Source of the DNA: an uncultured Pelagibacteraceae bacterium
Lineage (GTDB): Bacteria; Pseudomonadota; Alphaproteobacteria; Pelagibacterales; Pelagibacteraceae
NCBI GenBank assembly: GCA_902623305.1
Contig: CACNTB010000001.1
Span: 1 to 64,000, forward strand
DNA: 64,000 bases
Reading direction: 5' to 3'
The position numbers were made by a program, and so were the translations under genes. The notes under the pieces are model-generated. The model made no database searches. It saw nothing but the letters and a program-made list of their open reading frames with translations, and had not been told where the DNA came from. The first letter of the stretch is position 1. Each line of letters opens with the position of its first letter. This document shows, in pieces, positions 17,669-27,846 of this stretch.

Positions 17669-19472
17669 CTTTCTTATAAAACTTCTTTTTTTTGTAGTTT
17701 TTTGTAGTTTTTTTTTTAATTTCTTTTTTTTCTATATTTTTATTTTCTTTGTTTTGATTTTCTAAGTTTTTTAATTTTTCAAAATATTCAACTAATTCAA
17801 TTGTTTTTTTTGATTTATTTTGAATGTTAATTATGTATTCAGGAATTATTAGAGAATTGTCGCTTATAATATCAATTGTCATTTTATTTTTTTTTTCAAA
17901 ATATGTTAAGTCTTTAATAAAATTTTCTTTTAAAAAATCTGAAATTTTTTCACAAACTCTTAACTCAACAAATTTAGCCTTATTAATTACAGCTTTTAAT
18001 TCAACAATTTTTAATATTTTTTGAGCAAACGATTCATCTGTTAATGATACTTTCCATTTAATTGCACTTTCCCTAAGTCTTTGTCTAGACATTTCTAATA
18101 AACCAAAGTTACTTATTCTCCCAATTTGGATTCTTGCTCTATCAGATCTACATTTTTCTTTTAGTCTTCTCTCTACCAACCGTCTATTTCCATAGCTAAG
18201 CATATCAATAAAATCTATTATAATTAATCCAGATAGATCTCGAATTTTTATTTGTCTAGCTATTTCCTCTGCTGCTTCAATGTTTGTATCAAGGGCTGTA
18301 CTTTCAACATTTTTATTTTTAATAGAACTTCCAGAATTAATATCTATAGAGACCAACGCTTCGGTTGGGTTAATAACTAAGTATCCACCCGATTTAAGTT
18401 TAATTTCAGAGTCAAAAATTTGGTTTAATTTTTGTTCTATATTTTCTTCAATAAATAGTGGAATTTTACCTCTATATTTTTTAATTTTTTTTACAAATGA
18501 AGGCATCATTGTTTTCATAAATGACTGAGCTTTTTTATACCCCTCATTTCCCTCAACAATAATATTTTGGGTACTATCATCGAACATATCTCTTAAAGTT
18601 CTTTTAATTATTTCACTTTCTTGATGAATTAATGATGGTGCAATTGAGTTAATTGCATTTTCTTTTATTTGCTCCCAAGCATTTATCAGAGTAGTTAAAT
18701 CATTATTAATTTCATTTTTTGTTTTATTGCTTCCAGCAGTTCTAACTATTAAACCCATCTCTTTTGGTATTTCTATATCATTTAAAATTGTTCTAATTTT
18801 TTTTCTATCAGTTGGATTAAATATTTTTCTTGAAATTCCCCCACCTTTAGGAGTATTTGGCATTAATACTATATATTTTCCAGCAATTGATATAAAAGTA
18901 CTTAGGGCAGCACCTTTTTGACCTCTCTCATCTTTTGTTACCTGAACTAATATAACCTGATTTGGTTTTATCACTTCTTGAATTTTATATCTTTTTATTC
19001 TGAATTTTTTTTCTTTCTTTTTATCTTTATCATAATCTAGATTATCATTTTCAATGATATTCTCTTTACTAGAAATTTGTTCTTCATCATCAGTTTTTTT
19101 TTCTATTGGATCATCTATTTCTAATTTTCCTTCGGCAATGTTTTCCTCTTCTTTTGCTTCAACTTGTTTTGAAAGTTCTTCTCTGGCTTTCTCTTCTTCA
19201 TCTTTAATTTTATCTAAATCTGCTTTAGGTATTTGATAGTAGTCAGACTGAATATCATTAAAAGACAGAAACCCATGTCTTTCTCTACCAAAATCTACAA
19301 AAGCAGCTTGTAAAGATGGTTCAATTCTACTTACTTTTCCTAAATAAATATTATTTTTAATTAAGTTATTTTTTAAACCTTCGTACTCGTAATCTTCAAT
19401 ATTTTCACCTGATTTAAGAACAACTCTTGTTTCATTTGGATGCGATGCATCAATGTATAAATTTTTTTCCAT
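17661..19472 (-). CDS. rne: Ribonuclease E/G family endoribonuclease
   Basis: 603 residues. An S1 RNA-binding domain covers about 35-200, interrupted by a long acidic/lysine insertion (about 85-155) as in alphaproteobacterial RNase E. The DNase I-like catalytic region carries INPTEALVSIDINSGS (catalytic Asp) and LSGLIIIDFIDM (second Asp). The MSRQRLRESA block near residue 465 is also present. The Zn-link C-P-x-C motif that normally follows this block is absent here. There is no long degradosome-scaffold tail, only a short lysine-rich end. RNase E/G matures rRNA and initiates mRNA decay. E versus G is uncertain given the short tail. Confidence 0.88.
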   Translation of the reverse strand: MEKNLYIDASHPNETRVVLKSGENIEDYEYEGLKNNLIKNNIYLGKVSRIEPSLQAAFVDFGRERHGFLSFNDIQSDYYQIPKADLDKIKDEEEKAREELSKQVEAKEEENIAEGKLEIDDPIEKKTDDEEQISSKENIIENDNLDYDKDKKKEKKFRIKRYKIQEVIKPNQVILVQVTKDERGQKGAALSTFISIAGKYIVLMPNTPKGGGISRKIFNPTDRKKIRTILNDIEIPKEMGLIVRTAGSNKTKNEINNDLTTLINAWEQIKENAINSIAPSLIHQESEIIKRTLRDMFDDSTQNIIVEGNEGYKKAQSFMKTMMPSFVKKIKKYRGKIPLFIEENIEQKLNQIFDSEIKLKSGGYLVINPTEALVSIDINSGSSIKNKNVESTALDTNIEAAEEIARQIKIRDLSGLIIIDFIDMLSYGNRRLVERRLKEKCRSDRARIQIGRISNFGLLEMSRQRLRESAIKWKVSLTDESFAQKILKIVELKAVINKAKFVELRVCEKISDFLKENFIKDLTYFEKKNKMTIDIISDNSLIIPEYIINIQNKSKKTIELVEYFEKLKNLENQNKENKNIEKKEIKKKTTKNYKKKKFYKKAK

Positions 19473-19575
19473 AGTATTGTGATTGTTTTTTTCATTAGTA
19501 TTTAGTTTATTTAAAAAATTTTGTTTATTTCTATTGCCATATCTTTAACAAATTCCAAGATATAATGAAATATAA

Positions 19576-21912
19576 ATGAATAAATTTTTAAGAAATATCT
19601 TTATTTTAATTACGTCTTTTATTCTTTTATCAGCTATTTTGATAATAAGTATCTTATGGACCTATTCTAACGATTTACCAGATTATAAATTTCTTAAAAA
19701 TTACAAACCTCCCGTTTCCAGTAAAGTTTACTCTGGCAATGGCGATTTAGTGGCAGATTTTTCAAAGGAAAAAAGAGTATTTGTTCCATTTAATTCAATT
19801 CCAAAAAATGTAATTAACGCGTTTTTATCTGCTGAAGATAAAAATTTTTTCAAACACCCAGGTGTTGATGCTAAAGGTGTTATTAGAGCTGTAATAAATA
19901 ATATTTCAAATATTTTATCATCTAAAAGGTTAGAGGGAGCATCTACGATTACCCAACAGGTAGCAAAAAACTTTTTATTAACTAATGAAGTAAGTTTAAA
20001 TAGGAAAATTAAGGAAGCAATTTTAGCTTTTAGAATAGAGAGAGCTTTATCCAAAGAAAGAATCTTAGAACTTTATCTAAACCAAATTTATCTTGGAAGT
20101 GGATCATATGGAGTAGCCGCTGCAAGTTTAGAGTATTTTGATAAATCTATTAAAGATTTAAATTACTCAGAAGCCGCTTTATTAGCAGCTTTGCCAAAAG
20201 CACCTAGTAGATATAACCCTTATAGAGATCCAGTTTTAGCAAAATTTAGAAGAAATCTAGTTTTAAAAAATTTGTTAGATAATAATTATTTAACTTCAGA
20301 ATGGTATAAAAAACTTACAAAAGAGGAAATAATTTTAAAAAAAAATAAAAAAATTTATTTAGAGGATGCTCAATATTTTATTGAAGATGTGAGAAAAAGT
20401 GTAATTGAAACTTTGAGCTATGATAAAGTTTACAAACAAGGTTTTAATATCAATACTCCGATAAATTTAAATTTACAAACAATTGCTACAAAATCTCTAC
20501 GAGATGGGTTGATAGAATATGATAAAAGAAAGGGATGGAGAGGACCACTTACTAATAAGGTTTATAACTCGGGATGGAAAAAAGATTTAGAAAAGTATAA
20601 ATTAGAAAATTCAATTAATTGGAAATTAGCGATAGTCAAAAAATTAAATAAATTTTCAGCAGAAATAGAAACAGAAGATAATATCAAAGGTGTTATAGAA
20701 TATCAGAGTATTTCTTGGACAAAGAAAGAATTCGATAAATTATTAAAACCTGGTGATGTTGTTTATGTTAAAAATCTTAAAGAAAATATTTTTAATTTAC
20801 GGCAACTACCAAAAGTAAATGGCGGAATTGTTGTAATGGATCCATATACTGGAAGAGTTTTAGCATTAAGCGGTGGTTTTAGTTTCAAGCAAAGTGAGTT
20901 TAACAGAGCCACCCAAGCCAAAAGACAGCCTGGATCAGCTTTTAAACCATTTGTTTATGCATTAGCCTTGGAGAATGATTTTACACCAACATCATTAGTG
21001 TTAGACGCACCACTTGTGCTAGAACAAGGAGATGATTTAAAAATGTGGAAACCAGAAAATTATGGAAAGAAATTTTATGGGCAATCGACTTTAAGGGTAG
21101 GTTTAGAGAAATCTAGAAATTTAATGACAGTAAGAATAGCTCAAAATCTTGGTTTAGAGAAAATTATTGATTTTTCAAAAGCATTAAAAATTTATGACAA
21201 TCCAGAAGAACTTTTGTCTATATCTTTGGGATCTGCTGAAACAACTTTATTAAAACTTACATCTGCTTATTCAGTCTTTATTAATGGAGGAAAACTTGTG
21301 GAACCAATACTGATAGATAGAATTCAAGACAGTGAAGGAAACACTATTTTTAATAATGATAAAAGAAAATGTATTAATTGTGATCAAATTTCTTATTTAA
21401 CTAATGATTATCCCGAGATTCAAAATAACTATATGCAAATTTTTTCTCCAGAAACAGCTTTTCAAATGACATCAATTTTAGAAGGAGTTGTTCAAAGAGG
21501 TACAGCAAAAAAACTAAAAGACTTAAATTTAAACATTGCAGGCAAAACCGGTACAACAAATAAAAATACAGATACTTGGTTTATAGGTTTTACTTCAAAT
21601 TTACTAGTTGGTGTATATGTTGGTTCAGATAATCCAAGTCCATTGGGTAAATATGAAACAGGATCTAAAACTGCTTTGCCGATATTCAAAAGCTTTATAA
21701 GTGATTCTGTTAACAAATATGATGCAAGACCATTTAAGGCTGCTAAAGGAACAGTTATGATGGTTGTTGACCCTTTAACAGGTCAAAAGGCAAAATTTAA
21801 CTCAAAGAATACTATTATAGAGGTTTTTAAAAAAGAAAATATTGTTGATGGAAAAGTACTTTATACAAATTCAGATAGATTAGACTCAAATAATATATTA
21901 AAGTTTTATTAA
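19576..21912 (+). CDS. mrcA: Penicillin-binding protein 1A (bifunctional)
   Basis: 778 residues. A membrane anchor covers about 8-28. The GT51 glycosyltransferase domain shows EDKNFFKHPGVD, EGASTITQQVAKN and RKIKEAILAFRIE. The class A transpeptidase domain has SAFK (S454, K457) and KTGTT (657-661). It polymerises and cross-links peptidoglycan in the periplasm. An OB-like linker lies between the two domains (about 320-420). Its TAA overlaps the ATG of prfB by one base. Catalytic residues are all in place. Confidence 0.93.
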   Translation: MNKFLRNIFILITSFILLSAILIISILWTYSNDLPDYKFLKNYKPPVSSKVYSGNGDLVADFSKEKRVFVPFNSIPKNVINAFLSAEDKNFFKHPGVDAKGVIRAVINNISNILSSKRLEGASTITQQVAKNFLLTNEVSLNRKIKEAILAFRIERALSKERILELYLNQIYLGSGSYGVAAASLEYFDKSIKDLNYSEAALLAALPKAPSRYNPYRDPVLAKFRRNLVLKNLLDNNYLTSEWYKKLTKEEIILKKNKKIYLEDAQYFIEDVRKSVIETLSYDKVYKQGFNINTPINLNLQTIATKSLRDGLIEYDKRKGWRGPLTNKVYNSGWKKDLEKYKLENSINWKLAIVKKLNKFSAEIETEDNIKGVIEYQSISWTKKEFDKLLKPGDVVYVKNLKENIFNLRQLPKVNGGIVVMDPYTGRVLALSGGFSFKQSEFNRATQAKRQPGSAFKPFVYALALENDFTPTSLVLDAPLVLEQGDDLKMWKPENYGKKFYGQSTLRVGLEKSRNLMTVRIAQNLGLEKIIDFSKALKIYDNPEELLSISLGSAETTLLKLTSAYSVFINGGKLVEPILIDRIQDSEGNTIFNNDKRKCINCDQISYLTNDYPEIQNNYMQIFSPETAFQMTSILEGVVQRGTAKKLKDLNLNIAGKTGTTNKNTDTWFIGFTSNLLVGVYVGSDNPSPLGKYETGSKTALPIFKSFISDSVNKYDARPFKAAKGTVMMVVDPLTGQKAKFNSKNTIIEVFKKENIVDGKVLYTNSDRLDSNNILKFY

Positions 21913-23013
21913 TGGATAATAATTATCAAAATTTCAAAGAAGAAGTTGAAAAGATAAATCAAAAAATACAGGAGTATCTTTGAAAAAAACAATATCCCAT
22001 CAAAACTGCAATTTTTAAATTCACAAATGCTGAGTGCCAATTTTTGGCAAGATAAAAATAATTCTCAAAGAGTAATCAAAGAAAAGAAATTTTATGAAGA
22101 TTTAACAAATTCTCAAAGTAACAATGTTGAAAAACTAAAAGATTTGGATGATTTGAATCAATTGGCGATTGAAGAAGATAATTTACAAGTTCAAAAAGAA
22201 ATTCTGCAAAATATTAAAAACTTAAGAGATGAAGTTAAAAAAAATGAAATTAAATGTTTCTTATCCAATGAAGCAGATCCTTTAAATTGTTACATAGAAA
22301 TACATGCTGGTGCTGGAGGAACTGAAAGTCAAGATTGGGCTGATATGCTAAGAAGAATGTATTTAAAATGGTCTGATAAAAAAAATTTTAAATCAAGTTT
22401 GATTAGCGAACATAGAGGTGACGAAGCAGGAATAAAATCTGCAACAATTAAAATAGATGGTGACTATGTATTTGGATGGTTAAAAAAAGAGTCGGGAATA
22501 CATAGATTGGTTAGAATATCTCCATTTGATTCCGGAGCAAGAAGGCATACAAGTTTTGCAAGTGTTTGGATTTATCCAGTGGTAGATGAAAATATAAATA
22601 TAGAAATTTTAGAAAAAGATTTAAGAATAGATACCTATCGTTCCAGTGGAGCAGGTGGCCAGCACGTTAACACTACTGATAGCGCAGTTAGAATAACACA
22701 TATTCCATCAAAAATTGTTGTTCAATGTCAAAACGAAAGATCTCAACACAAAAATAAAGAAACATGCATGAATATGTTGAGAGCAAGATTATATGATTAT
22801 GAAATTAAAAAAAGGGAGCAAGAAAGTCAAAATGCTGAAAGTTCAAAATCTGAAATCGGATGGGGCCATCAAATTAGATCATATGTTCTACAACCTTATA
22901 GACTCGTAAAAGATAATAGAACTAATTTTGAAAGCACAAGTCCTGATAAAGTATTGGATGGTGAAATAGATGAATTTTTAGAACAGTCACTTTATAAATT
23001 AAATGAAAAATAA
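21912..23013 (+). CDS. prfB: Peptide chain release factor 2 (programmed +1 frameshift)
   Basis: A short zero-frame ORF from ATG 21912 (23 codons) ends at an in-frame TGA (21981-21983). The remainder is in the +1 frame from 21982. Joined, the product is 366 residues, against 365 in E. coli. The codon-recognition SPF motif (ISPFDSG) and the hydrolysis motif GGQ (248-250) are intact, so this is not a pseudogene. RF2 terminates at UGA and UAA; low RF2 increases frameshifting, giving autoregulation. The start overlaps the PBP1a stop (TAATG), and the asmA-like gene begins 11 nt before the end. Confidence 0.95.
21970..21983 (+). other. RF2 +1 recoding site
   Basis: The sequence AGGAG TAT CTT TGA contains an internal Shine-Dalgarno-like AGGAG, placed 3 nt from the CTT slippery codon as in E. 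coli (AGGGGG TAT CTT TGA C). The stop is the RF2-specific TGA, here followed by A rather than C. The ribosome is expected to slip from CTT to TTT and continue in the +1 frame. The matching architecture and the full-length conserved protein downstream make the function very likely. Confidence 0.92.
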
Positions 23014-25432
23014 TATTTTAAAGTATTTCATTATATTTGTTTCGTTATTATCTATTTTGATACTTCATCTAAGCATAATTGGTATAGAGACAGACAAATT
23101 TAACAATCAAATTAAAAATAAAATTTCACAAATAAATAAAAATATAGATATTGATTTAAAAAAAATTAAAATAACATTAGATCCTTTAAAACTAAAAATT
23201 TATGCAAAAACAGTCGGTGGTACTATATATTTTTCAAAAAGACCATTGGCATTGGAAAGTATAAAAACCCAAGTTTCCTTAAATTCTTTAATTAAAAATA
23301 AAATTTCATCTTCAAAAATAGAGATAACAACTAGGTCTATATTATTAAAAGATCTAATTAAATTTGTTCGTACTGTAAACAAAAAGCCAGAATTATTTAT
23401 ATTGGAGACAATTATAAAAAAAGGTCATGTAATAATAGATTTAAATTTAAATTTTGACAAAAATGGTAAAATTAAAAATGATTATGAAATTAAAGGTTTA
23501 ATAAAAGATGCAAGTGTTAATTTTTTAAATAAGGCAAACTTTAATAATATAAATTTCAATTTTAATCTTCAAAAAGATAATTATTTTTTAAATGAAATAA
23601 ATTTTGTCACTGAAGAAGTGAATTTGACTTCTAAAAAATTAAACATAATAAAGAAAAAAAATAGTTTTTTAATTGATGGGATTGTCAAAAATAACGAGAC
23701 AAGCTTAAATTCAAATATAATAAAATTATTAAATTTAAACTTTGATAATATAATTATAGATGGTGCTAAATTTAAAACAAATAATGAATTTTCTTTTGAG
23801 ATAGATGAAAAGTTTAAAGTAAAAAATGTAGTATTAAATTCTGATATAGAAATTGATCAGTTAAAGTATAAAAAAATAGATATAATTGATAGTTTTTTGC
23901 TGGAGGTTGATGACTTAATTTTACTGAATAACCATAAATTAAATTTAAATTATAAGGATAAAAATTTATCAATTAATGGTGATGGAGAAATTCAGTTAAA
24001 TAATAATGACATAAATAAAATTAAATATTTTTTAAACAAAAGAAACAATGATTTAAATATAAATTCAGAATTAATTTTAAGAAATATAGCCTTAAAACAA
24101 CAAGATTATTTAAAAATTTTCTTTCCTCAAACTAATAAAAAAATTAATTTGAATAATCAGAAATTGAAAATTAATTTTAATAATAACAATCTTATTTTTT
24201 CAGGTTCTGGAAAATTTAAAATCAATAAGGATTTTGAAGAAATAGATTACTTAATTGAGAAAAAAGAAAACAAAATAAGTTTTAATACTAAATTAAATGT
24301 AAAAAATACAAAATTTAAAATTGATAATATTAATTATAAAAAAAAAGATAAAAGTAAAATGTATCTTCAAATTAATGGAGAATTAAAAAATAACAAAAAT
24401 CTAAATATAAATAGCTTTATTCTTAATGAAGAAAATAATATGATTAAAATTAAGAATTTATCTCTCAATGATTCTAATCAAATAATAAAAATTGATCAGG
24501 CATATTTTAATTATTTGGATACAGAAAATAAAAAAAATAATTACAATGTTAAAAAAGCAGAAGGTCAAAATTATTTAATTGAGGGCACTTCATTTAATGC
24601 AAATTCTTTAATTTCTAACTTACTTGATGCCGATGATAAAAAAGAAAATAATCTTTTTGAAAATAACGTAAGTATGGAATTAAATTTTGAGGAAGTATAT
24701 TTTGATAAAATATATTTTGTTAAGGATTTAAAAGGAAAAATAAACATCATTGAAAATAAAGTAGAAGAAGCTCAAATATTGGCCTTTTTTAATAGTTCAC
24801 AAAACATAAATTTTACAATTATTACAAATGATCAAGGCGAAAAAATTACCACTCTTTTTTCATCAAAGGCTAAACCTTTGGTAAAAAGATATAAATTCAT
24901 TAAAGATTTTGAAGATGGAAAAAATGGATATTTAGACTTTTACTCTTTAAAAAAAGATGGAATTTCAACTTCTAAATTAGTGATTGATAATTTCAAAGTT
25001 AAAGAAATCCCAGCGTTAGCTAAGTTGTTAGCGCTCGCATCACTTCAAGGCGCAGCAGATTTACTAACTGGAGAAGGAATAAGATTTACAGACTTTGAAA
25101 TGAATTTTACTAAAGAGGATAAACTCATGAGAATTCAAGAGTTATATGCAATTGGACCAGCAATATCTATACTATTAGAAGGTTATGTAGAGGGAAATAA
25201 TTTAATTAGCTTAAAAGGTACATTGGTTCCAGCTACAACTATAAATAGGACGATTGCATCTATCCCTATACTTGGTGATCTATTAATTGGAAAGAAAGTT
25301 GGAGAAGGAGTTTTTGGAGTTAGTTTTAAAATTAAGGGCCCTCCTGAGGATTTAGAAACTACTGTAAATCCAATAAAAACTTTAACACCCAGATTTATCA
25401 CAAGAACTTTAGAAAAAATCAAAAAAAATTAA
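23003..25432 (+). CDS. AsmA-like (AsmA/YhdP family) envelope protein
   Basis: 809 residues. An N-terminal membrane anchor (about 8-28) is followed by a very long, repetitive beta-strand-rich region. The C-terminal AsmA-like domain (about 660-800) is recognised by LLALASLQGAADLLTGEGI, an F-x-x-x-x-x-F-x pattern and GTLVPATTINRTIASIPILGDLLIG. Proteins of this superfamily span the periplasm and are implicated in lipid transfer to, or maintenance of, the outer membrane. The middle is asparagine/lysine-rich and weakly conserved. It starts inside the 3' end of prfB and overlaps the convergent tyrS by 4 nt. The exact subgroup (YhdP or AsmA) is not certain. Confidence 0.75.
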   Translation: MKNNILKYFIIFVSLLSILILHLSIIGIETDKFNNQIKNKISQINKNIDIDLKKIKITLDPLKLKIYAKTVGGTIYFSKRPLALESIKTQVSLNSLIKNKISSSKIEITTRSILLKDLIKFVRTVNKKPELFILETIIKKGHVIIDLNLNFDKNGKIKNDYEIKGLIKDASVNFLNKANFNNINFNFNLQKDNYFLNEINFVTEEVNLTSKKLNIIKKKNSFLIDGIVKNNETSLNSNIIKLLNLNFDNIIIDGAKFKTNNEFSFEIDEKFKVKNVVLNSDIEIDQLKYKKIDIIDSFLLEVDDLILLNNHKLNLNYKDKNLSINGDGEIQLNNNDINKIKYFLNKRNNDLNINSELILRNIALKQQDYLKIFFPQTNKKINLNNQKLKINFNNNNLIFSGSGKFKINKDFEEIDYLIEKKENKISFNTKLNVKNTKFKIDNINYKKKDKSKMYLQINGELKNNKNLNINSFILNEENNMIKIKNLSLNDSNQIIKIDQAYFNYLDTENKKNNYNVKKAEGQNYLIEGTSFNANSLISNLLDADDKKENNLFENNVSMELNFEEVYFDKIYFVKDLKGKINIIENKVEEAQILAFFNSSQNINFTIITNDQGEKITTLFSSKAKPLVKRYKFIKDFEDGKNGYLDFYSLKKDGISTSKLVIDNFKVKEIPALAKLLALASLQGAADLLTGEGIRFTDFEMNFTKEDKLMRIQELYAIGPAISILLEGYVEGNNLISLKGTLVPATTINRTIASIPILGDLLIGKKVGEGVFGVSFKIKGPPEDLETTVNPIKTLTPRFITRTLEKIKKN

Positions 25433-26658
25433 TCTATCTCTATTTTAATATGTCTTTTTTTTCCAATGGAAAGTTTAAGGTAATTATCTTTAAACAAATC
25501 TTTGTTAATTTCAAATTTTTCATCTGAAATAACATTTTCGTTTATTTTAATCGCATTCCCTTTTAAAAGTCTTCTGATTTCGCTTTTAGAGTTTTCTAAT
25601 TTAGATAACAAAACCAGATCTACTATATTAATTTTTTCCTCTATTTTCTTAAAACGAATATTTACTTTTGGTAAGTTTGCACCAAGATATTTTCCTGAAA
25701 AAGCTTCTTTTGCTGCTTGTTCAGAATTTTTAGCAGCTATCTTTCCGTGCAGCATTTCTGTGGTTTTATTAGCAAGTAGTATTTTTAATTCATTTATATC
25801 TTTATTTTTAATTGTTTCTATTTCTTCAATTTCAATTTCAGTAAACATTTTCAAAAATTTAATTACATCTCTATCATCTACGTTTCTCCAAAACTGCCAA
25901 TAATCATAAGCTGATAAATATTTTTCATCCAACCAAATAGCTCCACTTTCAGTTTTTCCCATTTTAGCACCACTTGCTAGGGTAATTAAGGGTGTTGTTA
26001 AACCAAAGGTTTGATTATTAGAAAATCTTTTTATAAGCTCAACACCATTAACTATGTTTCCCCATTGATCTGAACCTCCAATTTGTAATATACAATTTTC
26101 TTTTTTATTTAATTCTAGAAAATCATATGCTTGTAAAATCATATAATTAAATTCCATATAGCTCAGAGATTGTTCTCTATCTAATCTGAGTTTTACGCTA
26201 TCAAATGTTAGCATTCTATTAATAGTAAAATGTTTTCCTATATCTCTTAAAAATGAAATATAATTTAAATCTCTAAGCCATGTATAATTATTAACAAATA
26301 TTGGTTTTGTGTTTGGATCATCATTATCTAAAAATTTTTTTAAAATATTTTTGATATTTTTAATATTTGTTTCTATTTCTTTTTCACCTAGTATTTTTCT
26401 AGTTTTGTCTTTACCAGACGGATCTCCAATTCTTGTAGTTCCCCCACCGAGTAAAACTATTGGTCGATGTCCATTTTTTTGAAGTAGTCGCAAACACATT
26501 ATTTGCAACAAGCTACCTACATGTAGACTTTCAGCCGTACAATCAAAACCTATGTAACCTTTAATCTTTTCTGCATCTAGTTTTTCAGATAATTCATCTT
26601 CACTTGTGCATTGATAGAAAAAACCCCTATCTTTAAATTCTTTTAAAAATTTATTCAT
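25429..26658 (-). CDS. tyrS: Tyrosyl-tRNA synthetase
   Basis: 409 residues, usual length. Class I signatures are LHVGSLLQ (HIGH equivalent) near residue 46 and KMGKT (KMSKS equivalent) near 237. The tyrosine-binding segment with YMILQAYDF lies near 180, and an S4-like RNA-binding C-terminus follows (LVLLSKLENSKSEIRRLLKG). It charges tRNA-Tyr. The gene converges with the AsmA-like gene, sharing 4 nt at the stops, and is divergent from anmK with 45 nt between starts. Confidence 0.96.
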   Translation of the reverse strand: MNKFLKEFKDRGFFYQCTSEDELSEKLDAEKIKGYIGFDCTAESLHVGSLLQIMCLRLLQKNGHRPIVLLGGGTTRIGDPSGKDKTRKILGEKEIETNIKNIKNILKKFLDNDDPNTKPIFVNNYTWLRDLNYISFLRDIGKHFTINRMLTFDSVKLRLDREQSLSYMEFNYMILQAYDFLELNKKENCILQIGGSDQWGNIVNGVELIKRFSNNQTFGLTTPLITLASGAKMGKTESGAIWLDEKYLSAYDYWQFWRNVDDRDVIKFLKMFTEIEIEEIETIKNKDINELKILLANKTTEMLHGKIAAKNSEQAAKEAFSGKYLGANLPKVNIRFKKIEEKINIVDLVLLSKLENSKSEIRRLLKGNAIKINENVISDEKFEINKDLFKDNYLKLSIGKKRHIKIEID

Positions 26659-26703
26659 AAGTTTATAGTTACAATATACAAATTTTTTTTAAAAAACATA
26701 TCA

Positions 26704-27846
26704 ATGAAGAAAAAATTATTTACTGCAATGGGATTAATGACTGGAACATCTATGGATGGTCTTGATTTATCTATAATTAGTTCAGATGGATACGATGAAT
26801 TTTCAAACATTCTAGATGATTATTATGAGTACGATAAAAATCTTCAGGATCATTTAATTCAAATAAGAGATTTAGTTTTAACAAAGAATGATCTTTTACA
26901 AAATTCTGAAAAATTAAGAGAATTAGAGCGGGACTTAACTCTTTTTCATGGTGATGCTATTAATCAATCATTAAAAAAATTTAAAAATCCCATTGATTTG
27001 ATAGGATTTCATGGCCAAACAATTTACCATAACCCACATGAGAAAATTACCAATCAATTAGGAGATGGTAAATTGTTATCTCAAATAGTTAAAAAAAAAG
27101 TCATATATGATTTTAGACAAGCGGATATTCAAAATAATGGTCAAGGTGCACCTTTAACACCAATTTTTCATCATATTTTATCAAAAAAAATCAATCAAAA
27201 TTTTAATATGAAATTTCCAATAGGTTTCTTAAACATTGGTGGTATTGCTAATGTTACAAAAGTAATTAATGATTCAAATAATTTTCAAAATAATCTTTAT
27301 GCTTTTGATATAGGTCCTGGCAATTGTTTAATTGATGAATGGGTAAGAAATAATTCTAATAAAAAATTGGATAAAAATGGTGATTTATCTAAAGTAGGGA
27401 AAGTTGATCAATTTATTCTAAATCAGGCAATAGATAATTTTAAAATAAATTCTTACTCTCAGTCATTAGATATTAAAAATTTCGACGTATCTTTTGTAAG
27501 AGGTTTATCTTTAGAAGATGGTTGTGCTACTATAACGGATTTTACAGCATATTTGATTGCAGAAGGATTAAAACATATAAATCAAAAAAATAGTATTACA
27601 TTTTTACTCTGTGGTGGTGGTAGAAAAAATAGCAATTTGATTAATCGTATAAAAAATTACATATCGAATGAAAATAATATTGCTTTAGAAATTATAGATA
27701 ATTATAATTTAAATGGAGATTATATTGAATCCCAAGCATTTGCATTTTTGGCTATAAGGTCTTTTTTAAATTTACCAATATCTTTTAGTACAACAACTGG
27801 ATGTAAAGAATTCACAGTCGGTGGAAAATTAGTAGAAAATTTTTAA
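26704..27846 (+). CDS. anmK: Anhydro-N-acetylmuramic acid kinase
   Basis: 380 residues, usual length. The N-terminal phosphate loop G-L-M-T-G-T-S-M-D-G and the GFHGQTIYHNP motif near residue 100 are present. GFLNIGGIANVT near 175 and DIGPGNCLID near 200 match the ASKHA-fold AnmK family, and the C-terminal CGGGRKN segment completes the pattern. It phosphorylates and opens 1,6-anhydro-MurNAc released during cell-wall recycling. The gene shares 4 nt at its end with the convergent hydrolase. Its neighbour tyrS in divergent orientation is common in alphaproteobacteria. Confidence 0.93.
   Translation: MKKKLFTAMGLMTGTSMDGLDLSIISSDGYDEFSNILDDYYEYDKNLQDHLIQIRDLVLTKNDLLQNSEKLRELERDLTLFHGDAINQSLKKFKNPIDLIGFHGQTIYHNPHEKITNQLGDGKLLSQIVKKKVIYDFRQADIQNNGQGAPLTPIFHHILSKKINQNFNMKFPIGFLNIGGIANVTKVINDSNNFQNNLYAFDIGPGNCLIDEWVRNNSNKKLDKNGDLSKVGKVDQFILNQAIDNFKINSYSQSLDIKNFDVSFVRGLSLEDGCATITDFTAYLIAEGLKHINQKNSITFLLCGGGRKNSNLINRIKNYISNENNIALEIIDNYNLNGDYIESQAFAFLAIRSFLNLPISFSTTTGCKEFTVGGKLVENF

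Noticed and set aside
17690-17715. Repeated TTTTTTGTAG units near the rne 3' end
   Set aside because: Simple lysine-codon low complexity within the coding tail, not a mobile element or regulatory repeat.
21981-21983. In-frame TGA suggesting a broken prfB
   Set aside because: It is the classical RF2 frameshift site, and the joined product is full length with all motifs.
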